In this document: positions 1 through 9,297 of the stretch, piece by piece
Numbering within the stretch: the stretch's first letter is position 1
How the letters are laid out: each line of letters begins with the position of its first letter
Made by a program: the position numbers and the translations under genes
DNA from: Deltaproteobacteria bacterium
GTDB taxonomy: Bacteria > SAR324 > XYD2-FULL-50-16
Assembly (NCBI GenBank): GCA_018657625.1
Contig: JABHWU010000055.1
Location: 1 to 54,809 of the forward strand
Reading direction: 5' to 3'
DNA: 54,809 nucleotides
The notes under the pieces: model-generated
The model's database searches: none
Seen by the model: the letters and a program-made list of their open reading frames with translations, nothing else
What the model was told of the DNA's origin: nothing

Positions 1-1531
1 ATTCCCATTCTATAGTACCTGGCGGTTTAGATGTAATATCGTAAACCACTCGATTGACCTTTGAAACTTCATTAATAATTCGATTAGATATATTGCTAAG
101 AAGTTCGTAAGGCAATGGTGACCAGTCAGCGGTCATAGCATCTTTGGAATCAACGCTACGCACAGCGATGGTCCATTCATAGGTTCTATCATCTCCCATA
201 ACGCCAACAGATTTTATCGGCAGTAACACCGCAAAGGCTTGCCATACCTTTGAATACCAACCCGCTTTTTTGATCTCTTCTCTAACAATCGCATCTGCAT
301 TTTGTAAAACCTGAATACGTTCTTCTGTAATTTCACCCAAAATGCGAATCCCCAGACCGGGACCTGGAAAAGGATGTCGATATACCAGTTCATCATCAAT
401 TCCCAAGGCTTTACCCAGTTCGCGGACTTCGTCTTTAAATAACTCCCTTAATGGCTCAACCAGCTTTAATCTCATATCCGGAGGTAGTCCACCCACATTG
501 TGGTGGCTTTTAATAACTGCCGAGGGTCCTTTAAATGATTCTGACTCAATAACATCAGGATATAACGTCCCCTGAGCCAGAAACTTTATATCAGACAATT
601 TTCTAGCTTCCTGTTCAAACAAATGAATAAACCCGTTACCAATTATTTTTCGTTTTTGTTCCGGGTCTGTAACTCCTTCAAGTTTGCTTAAAAAGTCCTC
701 TGATGCGTCAACATAAATTAAATTGATGTGATAGTGCTTATTAAATACTTCAACAACCTGTTTAGCCTCATCTTTTCGGAGTAAACCGTTATTAACAAAA
801 ATACAGGTTAAATTATCTCCGATTGCTTCGTGTAGTAAAACAGCTGTTACTGAGGAATCAACACCACCACTTAAAGCACATAACACCTTTTCATTACCGA
901 CCTGAGCCTTAATATCAGCAATTTTAGTTTCCAAAAAGGATTCCATACTCCAGGTTGGCTGGCATTTACAGATATCAAACACAAAATTCCGTAAAATTTG
1001 AGTGCCATGTCGGGTATGGGTAACTTCCGGATGAAACTGAATCCCATAAAGCTGCTTATCCAGATCTTGGATTGACGCAAATGGAGAATTACTACTTTCA
1101 GCTACAATTTCAAATGTTTCAGGAATTTCTATCACACTATCCCCATGGCTCATCCAAACTGTTAGACTTTCTGAAGATGGAACTTCCTTAAAGAAAGGAC
1201 TTTCTTTAAGGAAGTTTATTTCAGTTTTCCCGTATTCACAATGGTTTGAACTTTCAACCTTGCCTCCCAGTAGTTTTACCATTAGTTGGAGTCCATAACA
1301 AATACCCAAAACCGGAATCCGCAGGTCAAATATTTCAGGAGAAGTAGTTGGTGAAAACTCTCCCAATACTGAACTGGGTCCACCCGATAAAATGATTCCT
1401 TCAGGTTCAAAAGACTTAATTTTATCAAATGAAATAGTGCAGGGATGAATTTCACAATATACACGCTGTTCTCTAATTCTTCTGGCAATCAACTGAGTAT
1501 ATTGAGAACCGAAATCTAAAATTAATATCAT
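1..1531 (-). CDS. guaA: GMP synthase (glutamine-hydrolysing), lacks only its stop codon
   Basis: Converts XMP to GMP with glutamine as amide donor, the last step of guanine nucleotide synthesis in the cytoplasm. Translating the minus strand from the ATG at 1531 gives 510 uninterrupted codons. An N-terminal class I glutamine amidotransferase domain begins [13 protein letters not shown] and carries the nucleophile-loop motif GICYG and the catalytic pair HPE in FHPEVTHT. The ATP-pyrophosphatase P-loop SGGVDSS follows, and the C-terminal dimerisation domain ends KPPGTIEWE, the usual end of the family. Base 1 would be the first base of the stop codon, so the protein is effectively whole. The length agrees with the usual 510-525 residues. 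Short apparent reading frames in this stretch are only internal methionines or other frames; the gene is not broken. Confidence 0.97.
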   Translation of the reverse strand, partial: MILILDFGSQYTQLIARRIREQRVYCEIHPCTISFDKIKSFEPEGIILSGGPSSVLGEFSPTTSPEIFDLRIPVLGICYGLQLMVKLLGGKVESSNHCEYGKTEINFLKESPFFKEVPSSESLTVWMSHGDSVIEIPETFEIVAESSNSPFASIQDLDKQLYGIQFHPEVTHTRHGTQILRNFVFDICKCQPTWSMESFLETKIADIKAQVGNEKVLCALSGGVDSSVTAVLLHEAIGDNLTCIFVNNGLLRKDEAKQVVEVFNKHYHINLIYVDASEDFLSKLEGVTDPEQKRKIIGNGFIHLFEQEARKLSDIKFLAQGTLYPDVIESESFKGPSAVIKSHHNVGGLPPDMRLKLVEPLRELFKDEVRELGKALGIDDELVYRHPFPGPGLGIRILGEITEERIQVLQNADAIVREEIKKAGWYSKVWQAFAVLLPIKSVGVMGDDRTYEWTIAVRSVDSKDAMTADWSPLPYELLSNISNRIINEVSKVNRVVYDITSKPPGTIEWE

Positions 1532-1557
1532 GGTTAACTCGTTATAAAAACAATGGG

Positions 1558-2172
1558 TTAAACGCGGAAAGAGTCATAGTTATCTTTAGATAAAATTATT
1601 TTTTCAGTTAGTTCTATAGCAATATGAATAATTTTAATATGAATTTCCTGGATACGATCACTGGTTTTTGCTGGAATAATGAATGACAAGTCTGCTTTAT
1701 CCTTTAAGTGACCACCGTCTTTACCTAATAAGCAAACCGTATATAGTCCCTTTTTTTTGGCAGCAGACACTGCCTTAATAATATTTGGTGAATTTCCGGA
1801 AGTAGAAATTCCTAATAACAGATCCCCTTTTTGACCAACACCTTCTACATACCTTGAGTATACATCATCATAACCATAATCATTAGCGGTACAGGTAATA
1901 TAAGAAGGGTCGGAAATCGCTATCGCCGATAAAGAGGGCCGATCATCCCGAAATCGTCCGGTAAACTCTTCAGCAAAATGCATTGCATCACACATACTAC
2001 CACCATTGCCACAGCTTAATATTTTATTTTTCGATAAAAGTGTCGCAGCCAGCTTCTCGGCAAACTGGTATACAGACGCCATATTACCTTCAGATTCAAT
2101 AAAATCCGCCAATAAATTTCGTGCTGTGGTAAATGAAGCTAAAACATCTGCAACCTGAGGGATCTGGCTCAT
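1558..2172 (-). CDS. gmhA: Phosphoheptose isomerase (sedoheptulose 7-phosphate isomerase)
   Basis: A SIS-domain enzyme that isomerises sedoheptulose 7-phosphate to D-glycero-D-manno-heptose 7-phosphate, the first step to the heptose of the LPS inner core. The 204-residue length is normal. The core motif [17 protein letters not shown] spans residues 54-70. His65 and Glu69 align with the E. coli metal/catalytic pair His61 and Glu65. The later motif [12 protein letters not shown] holds the matching Gln and His. The usual His in GGSHCDAMHF is Met here, a non-catalytic position. The serine-rich phosphate site is seen as [10 protein letters not shown]. It lies 26 nt downstream of guaA's start on the same strand, so the two may be co-transcribed in the order gmhA-guaA. 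Confidence 0.93.
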   Translation of the reverse strand: MSQIPQVADVLASFTTARNLLADFIESEGNMASVYQFAEKLAATLLSKNKILSCGNGGSMCDAMHFAEEFTGRFRDDRPSLSAIAISDPSYITCTANDYGYDDVYSRYVEGVGQKGDLLLGISTSGNSPNIIKAVSAAKKKGLYTVCLLGKDGGHLKDKADLSFIIPAKTSDRIQEIHIKIIHIAIELTEKIILSKDNYDSFRV

Positions 2173-2205
2173 ATTAATATAGTGTTTATTAAGTGTTTAT
2201 TAAAA

Positions 2206-2541
2206 TTATTCTGCTTCTGGCTCTTTCTTATTCAATAAAAATAGCACTAGTCCCCATATTACCATAATACCACCACCGCTGATAATAATATTGATCAATA
2301 GTTGACCGATTCCAGATTGATTAATCAGGGCATAAATTAGAACACCTAAACCAATAAAAATTAATCCTTCATTCCTCTTTTTACGAATGAACCAACGATA
2401 TAAGCCAAATACACCAAAAACAATTGCAGCAAATTTACTAACCATAACAGCTGTGATTATAACGCCACCACCCGCCAACATCAGTTCTACTGCTTTAACT
2501 TTTTTACTCAGGGCAGCATTTTCAAATAATTTAAATTTCAT
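2206..2541 (-). CDS. Small predicted membrane protein
   Basis: A 111-residue protein that I do not recognise. It has three or four hydrophobic stretches: roughly residues 20-48 (glycine-rich, ELMLAGGGVIITAVMVSKF), 58-72 after a basic RKKR, and 80-103 (IIISGGGIMVIWGLVLFLL). It ends with a charged tail NKKEPEAE, which suggests a small inner-membrane protein with a cytoplasmic C-terminus. It lies 33 nt upstream of gmhA on the same strand and could head a gmhA-guaA transcript. No catalytic residues are evident, so no function is assigned. Confidence 0.6.
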   Translation of the reverse strand: MKFKLFENAALSKKVKAVELMLAGGGVIITAVMVSKFAAIVFGVFGLYRWFIRKKRNEGLIFIGLGVLIYALINQSGIGQLLINIIISGGGIMVIWGLVLFLLNKKEPEAE

Positions 2542-2891
2542 AAGTATCCTTAATGAATAGTTTTGGATTTTAGAATAATCAATAAATACATTTTAAAATT
2601 CCGACATAAGTCGGCATGCCCCTTCCAGTTTGAGAAAACTACCTGAATGAAACTCCTGATTAATCTGTTTTCTTACCCAACGGCATGGATAAAAAATTTC
2701 AAACTATAGTATTTCTCCTTATACTATTATTTTGTACAAGAATGCGGAATGTTTAATCAAGCTAGAAATTAATTTGCTTGCCTCTTTACTAATTACAAAG
2801 GTTTGACCTAACATCATGCGATTCAGAGAAATTTGATAGATATGACAATCACAGGAAACACAGCTGGAAATCCACGATTAGACAGGAATAA
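2542..2891. other. Divergent intergenic region
   Basis: About 350 bp between divergently transcribed genes, so promoters for both directions must lie here. The only structure I see is a short hairpin, CCGAC-ATAA-GTCGG, at 2602-2615. No open frame or RNA gene is evident. Confidence 0.4.
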
Positions 2892-4946
2892 ATGAATCAA
2901 TCATATAAAATTTTACAAGGAACAGATGGCATTCGCGGGCGAATATCGGAAAGTACACCCGATAGTAAAAAAGGCCCATTGCAATACTACCTGGAAACCG
3001 GTTTTTTAACACCGGATTTTTTCGAGTTATACACCTATTCCTATGGAAAGTTGTTAGCTTCCCTGGGATACATCCAAAAAGACGATACTATCGTCATTGG
3101 TTGGGACCCTCGAGATGGTACCGGAAAGTTTAATGAAGCAGCAATTGCAGGACTGTTAAAAAGTGGACTTAATGTCGTTAAAATTGGAATTCTTCCCACG
3201 CCGGCTATCCCTTTATATATGCAAAATATAGATGCCGCTGGTTCTGTCGTTTTAACAGCTTCCCATAACCCTTCAGATCAAAATGGAATCAAACTTTTTC
3301 ATGGGTTTACAGGTTTAAAGTTTTTACCGTTTGATGATGACCTATTGAGTCAAAAGATATTTGAAAATCAAACCATCCCATTGGATCAATTGAAGTTCAA
3401 AGGTAATATTGAAGACCACTCTGAAAAGGCTAAAACTTTATTTACCAATTTTTGTCTGAATCCTGAAAATTCATGGATTGAAAATACCAGTTTCAAGGAT
3501 TCCATATTAATTATTGACGCTTCAAAGGGCGCAACTGCAGAAGTAGTGACAGATGTCTTTCAGGCTTTCGATTTTAAAGAATTAATATTGACTAATTTAA
3601 AAGGTAATATTAACGAAAATTGTGGAGTAGCCGATTTAGAAGGACGGAACAGGATTTTGGAAAAAGAAGTTGTTCTACCTGGAAATGCTTTTAATCAATA
3701 TGAAACACTTCAAAAAATTTTTGAAACTGCCAAATCGACACCTTCGGTTCTCACAGGGGAAATAAAACTAATTGGATTAGTTTTCGACGGTGATGGTGAC
3801 CGATGTTACCGTTTGGACTATTTGCCGGTTGAGAATGAAATAATGGTATCTTCCGGCGATTATTTAGGTATCCATCAGGCAAAGTATTTAAAAAAAATGT
3901 CTCCTTCAAAAAAATCAATTTTTGTAAATACTGTCGAAAGCGACTTGAACACAGCTATCATGGCCCAGGACTTGGGATATGAGTCCGTCATCACAGGTGT
4001 GGGTGATAAATGGATACTAAGGAATGCCATAGCTGATTTCATCACCGGGCATATCGACATCAAAGATTCCCGGAACCAGGAACTTTTATCTCAAGTGAAA
4101 GATTTAAAGGAAAATGAAACCGCTTCAGGATTTAAGATTTCCCACCTATGGAAAAATTATTTGAAAAATCGGGTCCCCATTCAGAAAATGGAAAAAATGA
4201 ATTTCAGAATCGGTATTGAAGAATCCGGACACAGCATCACACCAGGCATTTTTCAAAAAAAGCATAATAATAATGTTTGTTTTGCTGGCAATGGTATTAA
4301 ATCTGGTCTGAATACGCTTTGTGCATTAAAAGGAACCGATACCGGGGATAATCAATCCTGGTTTGACAATATAAAAGCACCTTTTTCCGCAGGTATTAAT
4401 AAAACTTATTATGTATTTTATGTTGATAAATCTAAAATTGAGCCCGGAACACACTCACGTGAACGACTAATTCAAAAATTACAGGATTGCACCAAAAAAG
4501 CTTTGGGTGATTTATTAACCTATAAATTGATTGAGTTCCCAGAAGAAAAACCGCTCATCTATTGTCAGATTTTAAAAGAAAACCGGGTAGTTGGTGCCGT
4601 TTTTATTCGAAATTCCGGAACTGAGGATAAATCGGCTATATATCTTAGAGGGAAACATCAATATTTGGATATTCTGACTAAAATTAGTCATCCGGTACAT
4701 ATGTTTATGATGGAACATTTGAAAAATCCAAACAATATATTTACAACACTCGAAAAAAATATATTAATCGCCGTACAATCGGGACATACCCGACAGCAAT
4801 TATTAAATCAGTTTTCAGAATACCCCATTGAAAGAGTATTGAAGGAAATCGAATTCAAAGAACATCTTTTGGAAAGAAAAGAGGGGCAAATAGTCCTGGG
4901 ACCGAAAGGAAAGGAATATTTAACACAAATGCAGAATCAATCATAA
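2892..4946 (+). CDS. Phosphohexomutase (phosphoglucomutase/phosphomannomutase family) with C-terminal extension
   Basis: An alpha-D-phosphohexomutase that moves phosphate between C1 and C6 of a hexose for polysaccharide or nucleotide-sugar synthesis. All four family loops are present: the phosphoserine loop TASHNPSDQNG with Ser124, the Mg loop DGDGDR at 299-304, the sugar loop GIEESGHS at 441-448, and the phosphate loop RNSGTEDKS from residue 573. At 684 residues it is much longer than the usual 450-550. There is extra sequence between the metal and sugar loops, and a tail of about 60 residues (about 622-684) shaped like a winged helix, with RQQLLNQFSE followed by GPKGKEYL. The substrate cannot be decided between glucose and mannose. 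Neighbouring gmhA suggests envelope sugar metabolism. Confidence 0.88.
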   Translation: MNQSYKILQGTDGIRGRISESTPDSKKGPLQYYLETGFLTPDFFELYTYSYGKLLASLGYIQKDDTIVIGWDPRDGTGKFNEAAIAGLLKSGLNVVKIGILPTPAIPLYMQNIDAAGSVVLTASHNPSDQNGIKLFHGFTGLKFLPFDDDLLSQKIFENQTIPLDQLKFKGNIEDHSEKAKTLFTNFCLNPENSWIENTSFKDSILIIDASKGATAEVVTDVFQAFDFKELILTNLKGNINENCGVADLEGRNRILEKEVVLPGNAFNQYETLQKIFETAKSTPSVLTGEIKLIGLVFDGDGDRCYRLDYLPVENEIMVSSGDYLGIHQAKYLKKMSPSKKSIFVNTVESDLNTAIMAQDLGYESVITGVGDKWILRNAIADFITGHIDIKDSRNQELLSQVKDLKENETASGFKISHLWKNYLKNRVPIQKMEKMNFRIGIEESGHSITPGIFQKKHNNNVCFAGNGIKSGLNTLCALKGTDTGDNQSWFDNIKAPFSAGINKTYYVFYVDKSKIEPGTHSRERLIQKLQDCTKKALGDLLTYKLIEFPEEKPLIYCQILKENRVVGAVFIRNSGTEDKSAIYLRGKHQYLDILTKISHPVHMFMMEHLKNPNNIFTTLEKNILIAVQSGHTRQQLLNQFSEYPIERVLKEIEFKEHLLERKEGQIVLGPKGKEYLTQMQNQS

Positions 4947-5166
4947 AGCAAGGCTTTGATTTATCTTTTATTCCTTTTATTCGGTTATCGTTGCATTCTG
5001 ACAAATTTAGTTTTATGCTGATTACTTGTCTTATACGCATATCATAAAGGCATAATCATCAAGTAGTTGACCTTATTACTTATATATTTCAATGTCTTTT
5101 GTGTGAAATTGCAATCTTTCATAGCACAGTCAGAATACCATAAAATATAAAACTTTAGGAGAAGAA

Positions 5167-7116
5167 ATGATTTACGGAAACAATTCTTTTGATATTATCA
5201 TTCAACTGGGTGGTGTCACAGAAATTAGTGCAGCCAAGAAGGTATTTGAAGATAATATGGACCAGCAGAGTCTATCAAAAATTAATCAAATCAGTACCAA
5301 ATCAGCGCTATTAAAAATAGCAAACGCAATCCTTGTTTGCCAACCTTCAACAATATTCGTCAATACAGGGTCTGAGGCCGACGTTCAATATATCAGAGAT
5401 CTCGCCTTAAAAAATGGTGAAGAAGCTACATTGACAATGGATCAACATACTATTCATTTTGATTTGAAAAAAGAACAAGGTCGGATTGTTGATCGTACCT
5501 TTGTTATTGCCAATGATGATGAACGGATTAGTTCCTTAGCGAATAAAATGTCAAGAGCAGATGCAACCAAAGATATTGAATCTAAAATGATCGGTGTGAT
5601 GAAAGGCAAAGAAATGGTCATTGGCTTCTATATGAGAGGTCCTGTCGGTTCTCAAGGTTCTAACCCGGCAATCGAAGTTACCAGCTCAGCCTATGTTTGT
5701 CATAGTGCTGAACTGCTTTATCGAAATGCCTTTAGTGCCTTCGACACCGAAGTTGAGCGACTCGGTCATTTTTACACCAACATTCATAGTCAGGGACCTA
5801 ACCGATTGGAAGACCTTCCGAATGCCAGGGTATTTATGGACCGAAGTTACCAAACAACCTATAGTTTATTTTGTACTTATGCCGGTAATACGCTGTTGAT
5901 GAAAAAAGGAAACCATCGCTTTTCAGTAGATCGTGCCGTTTATGAAAACAGAGGTACCGAATTATCCGAGCATATGTTTATTACGGGTATCAGTGGTTCT
6001 AATGACAGACTGACCTGGTTTGCAGGGGCAGCTCCCAGTGGTTGTGGAAAAACAACAACTGCCATGGCAGGAAAAGTATTTATCGGGGATGATCTGGCAC
6101 AGATGTGGATTGATAATGGCTCAATAAAATCTATTAATCCGGAGTCCGGTATTTTTGGTATTGTTGAGGATGTCAACCGGGAAGGAGACCCTTTATTAAT
6201 GGATTGCCTCAGAAATCCAGGAACAGAAGTTATCTGGTCTAATGTATTAATTGATGATAAAAAAGTTCCTTATTGGGTAGGAAGTATGGAAGAAACTCCG
6301 GATAAAGGATTTAACTTCCAGGGAGATTGGTTTAAAGGTAAAACCGATGAGGATGGCAAGGAAATTCCTATATCACACCCAAATTCCAGATGTACTGTCA
6401 AAGCAGAGGCACTGGCAAACTGCTCGAAAGAACTGAATAATCCAGCCGGTGCTGAAATTCGAGTTGTGACCTATAGTGGTCGTGATAGTGATACCATGCC
6501 TCCGGTATGGGCTACTGCAAATGCGAATCATGGTGTGGCAATCGGAGCTTCTATCGTTTCAGCTGCAACAGCCACTGAAGTTGGAGCGACTGGTGTCAAA
6601 AGGGCTCCATGGGCAAACGCTCCTTTTATTCCAGGTGATTTATCTGATTACATGGATGCACAATTCAAGTTTTTCAATAGTGATCTAATCACTAGTGATA
6701 AAAAACCTATCATGGCGGGTCTTAACTATTTCTTAACTGAGGAAGCCAGAGGTGGAACATCTAAAAAGCTGCTGGGTGAAAAAAGAGATGTAAAAGTTTG
6801 GTTAGCTTGGTTGGAACGCAGAGTCCATGGCGAAGTTGAAGCCATTGAGACACCTATTGGATGGTTACCAAAATATGAAGATTTAAAATCATTATTTAAA
6901 ACATTAATAGATAAGGACTATTCTGAAGATTTATATGTTAAACAATTTTCTATTTATATTGATAAAATTATTTCCAGAATTGATCTTCAAACAGAAGCTT
7001 ATGGCAAGGAAAAAAGTATTCCAGTCCAACTTTTTGAAGTATATCAGGAGCAAAAAGCCGGGTTATTGAGTTTGAAAGAAAAATCAGGAGCCATTGTACC
7101 ACCGTCTCAGTTGTAA
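5167..7116 (+). CDS. pckG: Phosphoenolpyruvate carboxykinase, GTP-type
   Basis: Interconverts oxaloacetate and PEP plus CO2, linking the TCA cycle to gluconeogenesis. The P-loop APSGCGKTTTAM lies at about residues 287-298 and the second metal-binding kinase motif IGDDLAQMW at about 305-313. These resemble the GTP-dependent family (APSACGKTN, VGDDIAW) rather than the ATP-dependent one (GLSGTGKTT). The substrate-site segment YMRGPVGSQGSNPAIEV matches the family's MGPxGS region. The 649-residue length and divergent N-terminus recall the archaeal-like branch, which is an inference. An AGGAGA ribosome site lies just before the ATG. It is monocistronic, with a perfect stem-loop after the stop. Confidence 0.88.
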   Translation: MIYGNNSFDIIIQLGGVTEISAAKKVFEDNMDQQSLSKINQISTKSALLKIANAILVCQPSTIFVNTGSEADVQYIRDLALKNGEEATLTMDQHTIHFDLKKEQGRIVDRTFVIANDDERISSLANKMSRADATKDIESKMIGVMKGKEMVIGFYMRGPVGSQGSNPAIEVTSSAYVCHSAELLYRNAFSAFDTEVERLGHFYTNIHSQGPNRLEDLPNARVFMDRSYQTTYSLFCTYAGNTLLMKKGNHRFSVDRAVYENRGTELSEHMFITGISGSNDRLTWFAGAAPSGCGKTTTAMAGKVFIGDDLAQMWIDNGSIKSINPESGIFGIVEDVNREGDPLLMDCLRNPGTEVIWSNVLIDDKKVPYWVGSMEETPDKGFNFQGDWFKGKTDEDGKEIPISHPNSRCTVKAEALANCSKELNNPAGAEIRVVTYSGRDSDTMPPVWATANANHGVAIGASIVSAATATEVGATGVKRAPWANAPFIPGDLSDYMDAQFKFFNSDLITSDKKPIMAGLNYFLTEEARGGTSKKLLGEKRDVKVWLAWLERRVHGEVEAIETPIGWLPKYEDLKSLFKTLIDKDYSEDLYVKQFSIYIDKIISRIDLQTEAYGKEKSIPVQLFEVYQEQKAGLLSLKEKSGAIVPPSQL

Positions 7117-7134
7117 AGGCCTTATCCCCTGATT

Positions 7135-7157
7135 GGATTGCAGTATAACTGCAATCC
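7135..7157 (+). terminator. Stem-loop after pckG
   Basis: A perfect 10-bp stem GGATTGCAGT / ACTGCAATCC closes a 3-nt loop 19 nt after the pckG stop. It lacks a T-tract, so it is either a transcript-stabilising hairpin or a terminator of non-canonical type. Confidence 0.55.
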
Positions 7158-7356
7158 GATGTCCTCCCGTTAATAAATTTCAAACCACTCAAGATACACT
7201 GACCAATATTTTTTTTTTATAGATTGAATATCAGTCAAAAAAAAGATAATGTAAGCAATCAAATCAGAACTAACTCTAAGGTGCCGGAAAGGAAGCCCAT
7301 TAGCACTTATTCAGGATGTAAAGAAACTCGATTTAATTACATAATATTTAAAACAG

Positions 7357-8022
7357 ATGAATAATTTAATACAAAAATTTATAATTGGTTTTCTAGGTTT
7401 ATATCTTACCTTTTTTGGAAATTTATGGGCGCAAAGCGATACCATTACTGAATTTCAGAATAATTTTAATCAAACACAAACATTTGTAGCAGATTTTCAG
7501 CAGGTTTACTATGATTCCATGCTGGATCAAACCAACATTTCAAGTGGTAAAATTTTTTTTAAAAAACCGGGTTTAATGCGATGGTATTATGAAAAACCTG
7601 ATTTAACAGAAATTGTTATCGGAACAGAAAAGATTTGGATTTATGATCCCGATTTGGAAAACGTAACCGTTCAATTTTTAGATCAGGTATCCAGAATTGA
7701 TTCGCTCTCTTTTCTATTAAAAAATGAATATTTGAATCAGCATTTTTCTTTAATTCAACCAGAAAAATCCTTGATCTCAAATTTAGCAGATTTTATTCCA
7801 CTTTATTTAAAACCGTTGAAAAATAGTCAATACATCGCAGAGTTACAACTAGCATTAGGAAAAAAATCTTATCAAATTCAACAGTTTATCATCATTGATC
7901 ATCAACAAAATTACCGTAAAATCGATTTTACAGCTATGGTTCAAAATGTTGAAATTAACAACTCAAAGTTTGAATTTGTTATCACTGAAGGGATGGAAGT
8001 AATTGACGAAATGGATAATTAA
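7357..8022 (+). CDS. lolA: Outer-membrane lipoprotein carrier protein LolA
   Basis: A periplasmic chaperone that receives lipoproteins from LolCDE and hands them to the outer membrane. The 221-residue protein begins with a signal peptide (hydrophobic core about 8-24, cleavage likely after WAQ). The mature part shows the LolA pattern: FVADFQQVYYD near the start, GKIFFKKPGLMRWYYEKPD (the family's G.....KPGxxRW.Y..P signature), then IWIYDPDLENVTV. Length is normal. It opens a run of co-directional genes reaching 12,783. This is strong evidence for an outer membrane in the host. Confidence 0.9.
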   Translation: MNNLIQKFIIGFLGLYLTFFGNLWAQSDTITEFQNNFNQTQTFVADFQQVYYDSMLDQTNISSGKIFFKKPGLMRWYYEKPDLTEIVIGTEKIWIYDPDLENVTVQFLDQVSRIDSLSFLLKNEYLNQHFSLIQPEKSLISNLADFIPLYLKPLKNSQYIAELQLALGKKSYQIQQFIIIDHQQNYRKIDFTAMVQNVEINNSKFEFVITEGMEVIDEMDN

Positions 8023-8092
8023 TGCTTCATTACGAGACTGATTTTAATTAGATATCCTCTTGTTTTTAATGTTTAACACTTATGACTAAACT

Positions 8093-8776
8093 ATGAATTG
8101 GAATAATACGATAAAAATCATTATTTCTTTAATTTTATTCTTATTTTGCGGAAATATTTTCGCTCAGGACGTAGATCAACCTGTATTAAATGAAGGCATT
8201 GTCACAATCAGAAATGATTACCAATTATTCCCGCTTGGTAAAAAAGGAAATTCAATCTACTTCAATAAAAAAAGATTATTGACTAGACCTAACCTGATCT
8301 TAAAAGATATAATTCAGGTTTTTGAAGGACATGTTGCGTACGGTATAACCGAAGCAGGAGAGCAAAAGCTTGAATATATCGGCAATTCAGATGCCAATTT
8401 TTTTAAAATAGCCACAGGATATTACCAGATTATTGATGAAAACAGGAAAAAGAAACTCATCCGGATAAATCCAGCTGACCAGATTCAAATTCTTTTACCC
8501 AGATCTAACACAGCCTCAGGTTTAGTATTTAATGGTGAAAATAAAGCTGCTTTTTTTCATATTTATAAGGGTGATACTATAGAAAGTGATGACGGAAAGC
8601 TAAATTATCAGTATACTTTTAAAATTCATATTATTCGATCAACGGATGATGATATTACCACTTTAGACGAAACTGTTAGTGACTTTAATCCTCGATTAAA
8701 GTTAAAATGGCTAAAAGCAAATTTATTACAGTATCAGCTAAGTAATGGTACTGTGAAAGATTTTCGAATTGATTAG
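8093..8776 (+). CDS. Secreted protein of unknown function
   Basis: 227 residues starting with a clear signal peptide (MNWNNTIKIIISLILFLFC, cleavage likely after IFAQ). The mature part is beta-rich, with alternating hydrophobic strands such as HVAYGITEAGEQKLEYIG and few cysteines, and I do not recognise a family. It begins 70 nt after lolA on the same strand, and both proteins share the same style of signal peptide ending in AQ. It is therefore likely a periplasmic or envelope protein expressed with lolA. No catalytic motif is visible. Confidence 0.65.
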   Translation: MNWNNTIKIIISLILFLFCGNIFAQDVDQPVLNEGIVTIRNDYQLFPLGKKGNSIYFNKKRLLTRPNLILKDIIQVFEGHVAYGITEAGEQKLEYIGNSDANFFKIATGYYQIIDENRKKKLIRINPADQIQILLPRSNTASGLVFNGENKAAFFHIYKGDTIESDDGKLNYQYTFKIHIIRSTDDDITTLDETVSDFNPRLKLKWLKANLLQYQLSNGTVKDFRID

Positions 8777-8829
8777 TTGTTTATTTGTTTTTTATTTAAC
8801 TTAATTTTAGGCGTTTCTTAGGAGTCGAA

Positions 8830-9216
8830 ATGGAATTTGTTGATTCTAATGAAATAACGAAAGAGGAAAAGGCTTATTACAAGGAAAAGCTGATAGGTAT
8901 GTTGCAGGCACTTCAGGAAGAATCCGGAGTGACGGTGCAGGATATGAAAGAAAATAGTCAGGATTTTCCGGATCCAGCCGACAGGGCAAACTTTGAGTTT
9001 GAGCGAAATACCACGCTAAGAATCAGAGATCGGGAAAGAAAGCTGGCAAAAAAGATCAGAAAGACATTGAAAAGACTTGAAGATGAAGAGTATAATGTCT
9101 GTGATGAATGTGGTGATTACATTCGCAAAAAAAGACTCGATGCCAGACCTGTAACCTCTTTATGCATCCATTGCAAAGAACTGGAAGAACAAAAAGAAAG
9201 AACTCAGTTTGGTTAA
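8830..9216 (+). CDS. DksA/TraR-type zinc-finger transcription regulator
   Basis: 128 residues with an N-terminal coiled coil and a C-terminal C4 zinc finger, C91-x2-C94-x17-C112-x2-C115 (CDECGDYI...SLCIHC). Family members insert the coiled coil into the RNA polymerase secondary channel and, with ppGpp, tune rRNA and amino-acid promoters. The segment DFPDPADRANFEFERN at the coiled-coil tip contains the DxxDxA pattern needed for DksA action, so true DksA-like activity is likely. The length is close to RNA-polymerase-binding DksA relatives (about 120-150). A good ribosome site, TAGGAG, precedes the ATG at 8830. Confidence 0.88.
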   Translation: MEFVDSNEITKEEKAYYKEKLIGMLQALQEESGVTVQDMKENSQDFPDPADRANFEFERNTTLRIRDRERKLAKKIRKTLKRLEDEEYNVCDECGDYIRKKRLDARPVTSLCIHCKELEEQKERTQFG

Positions 9217-9297
9217 GTAAATCTGATTCCTTATTTAATTGAATGATAATCAATTCAAATAATTTTGTAACGTTGTGTTTATTTTTTAATAAGTTTT

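Noticed and set aside
1..1531. GMP synthase seems broken into small frames
   Set aside because: Direct translation from 1531 gives 510 continuous codons. The fragments are an artefact of the missing stop codon at the window edge.
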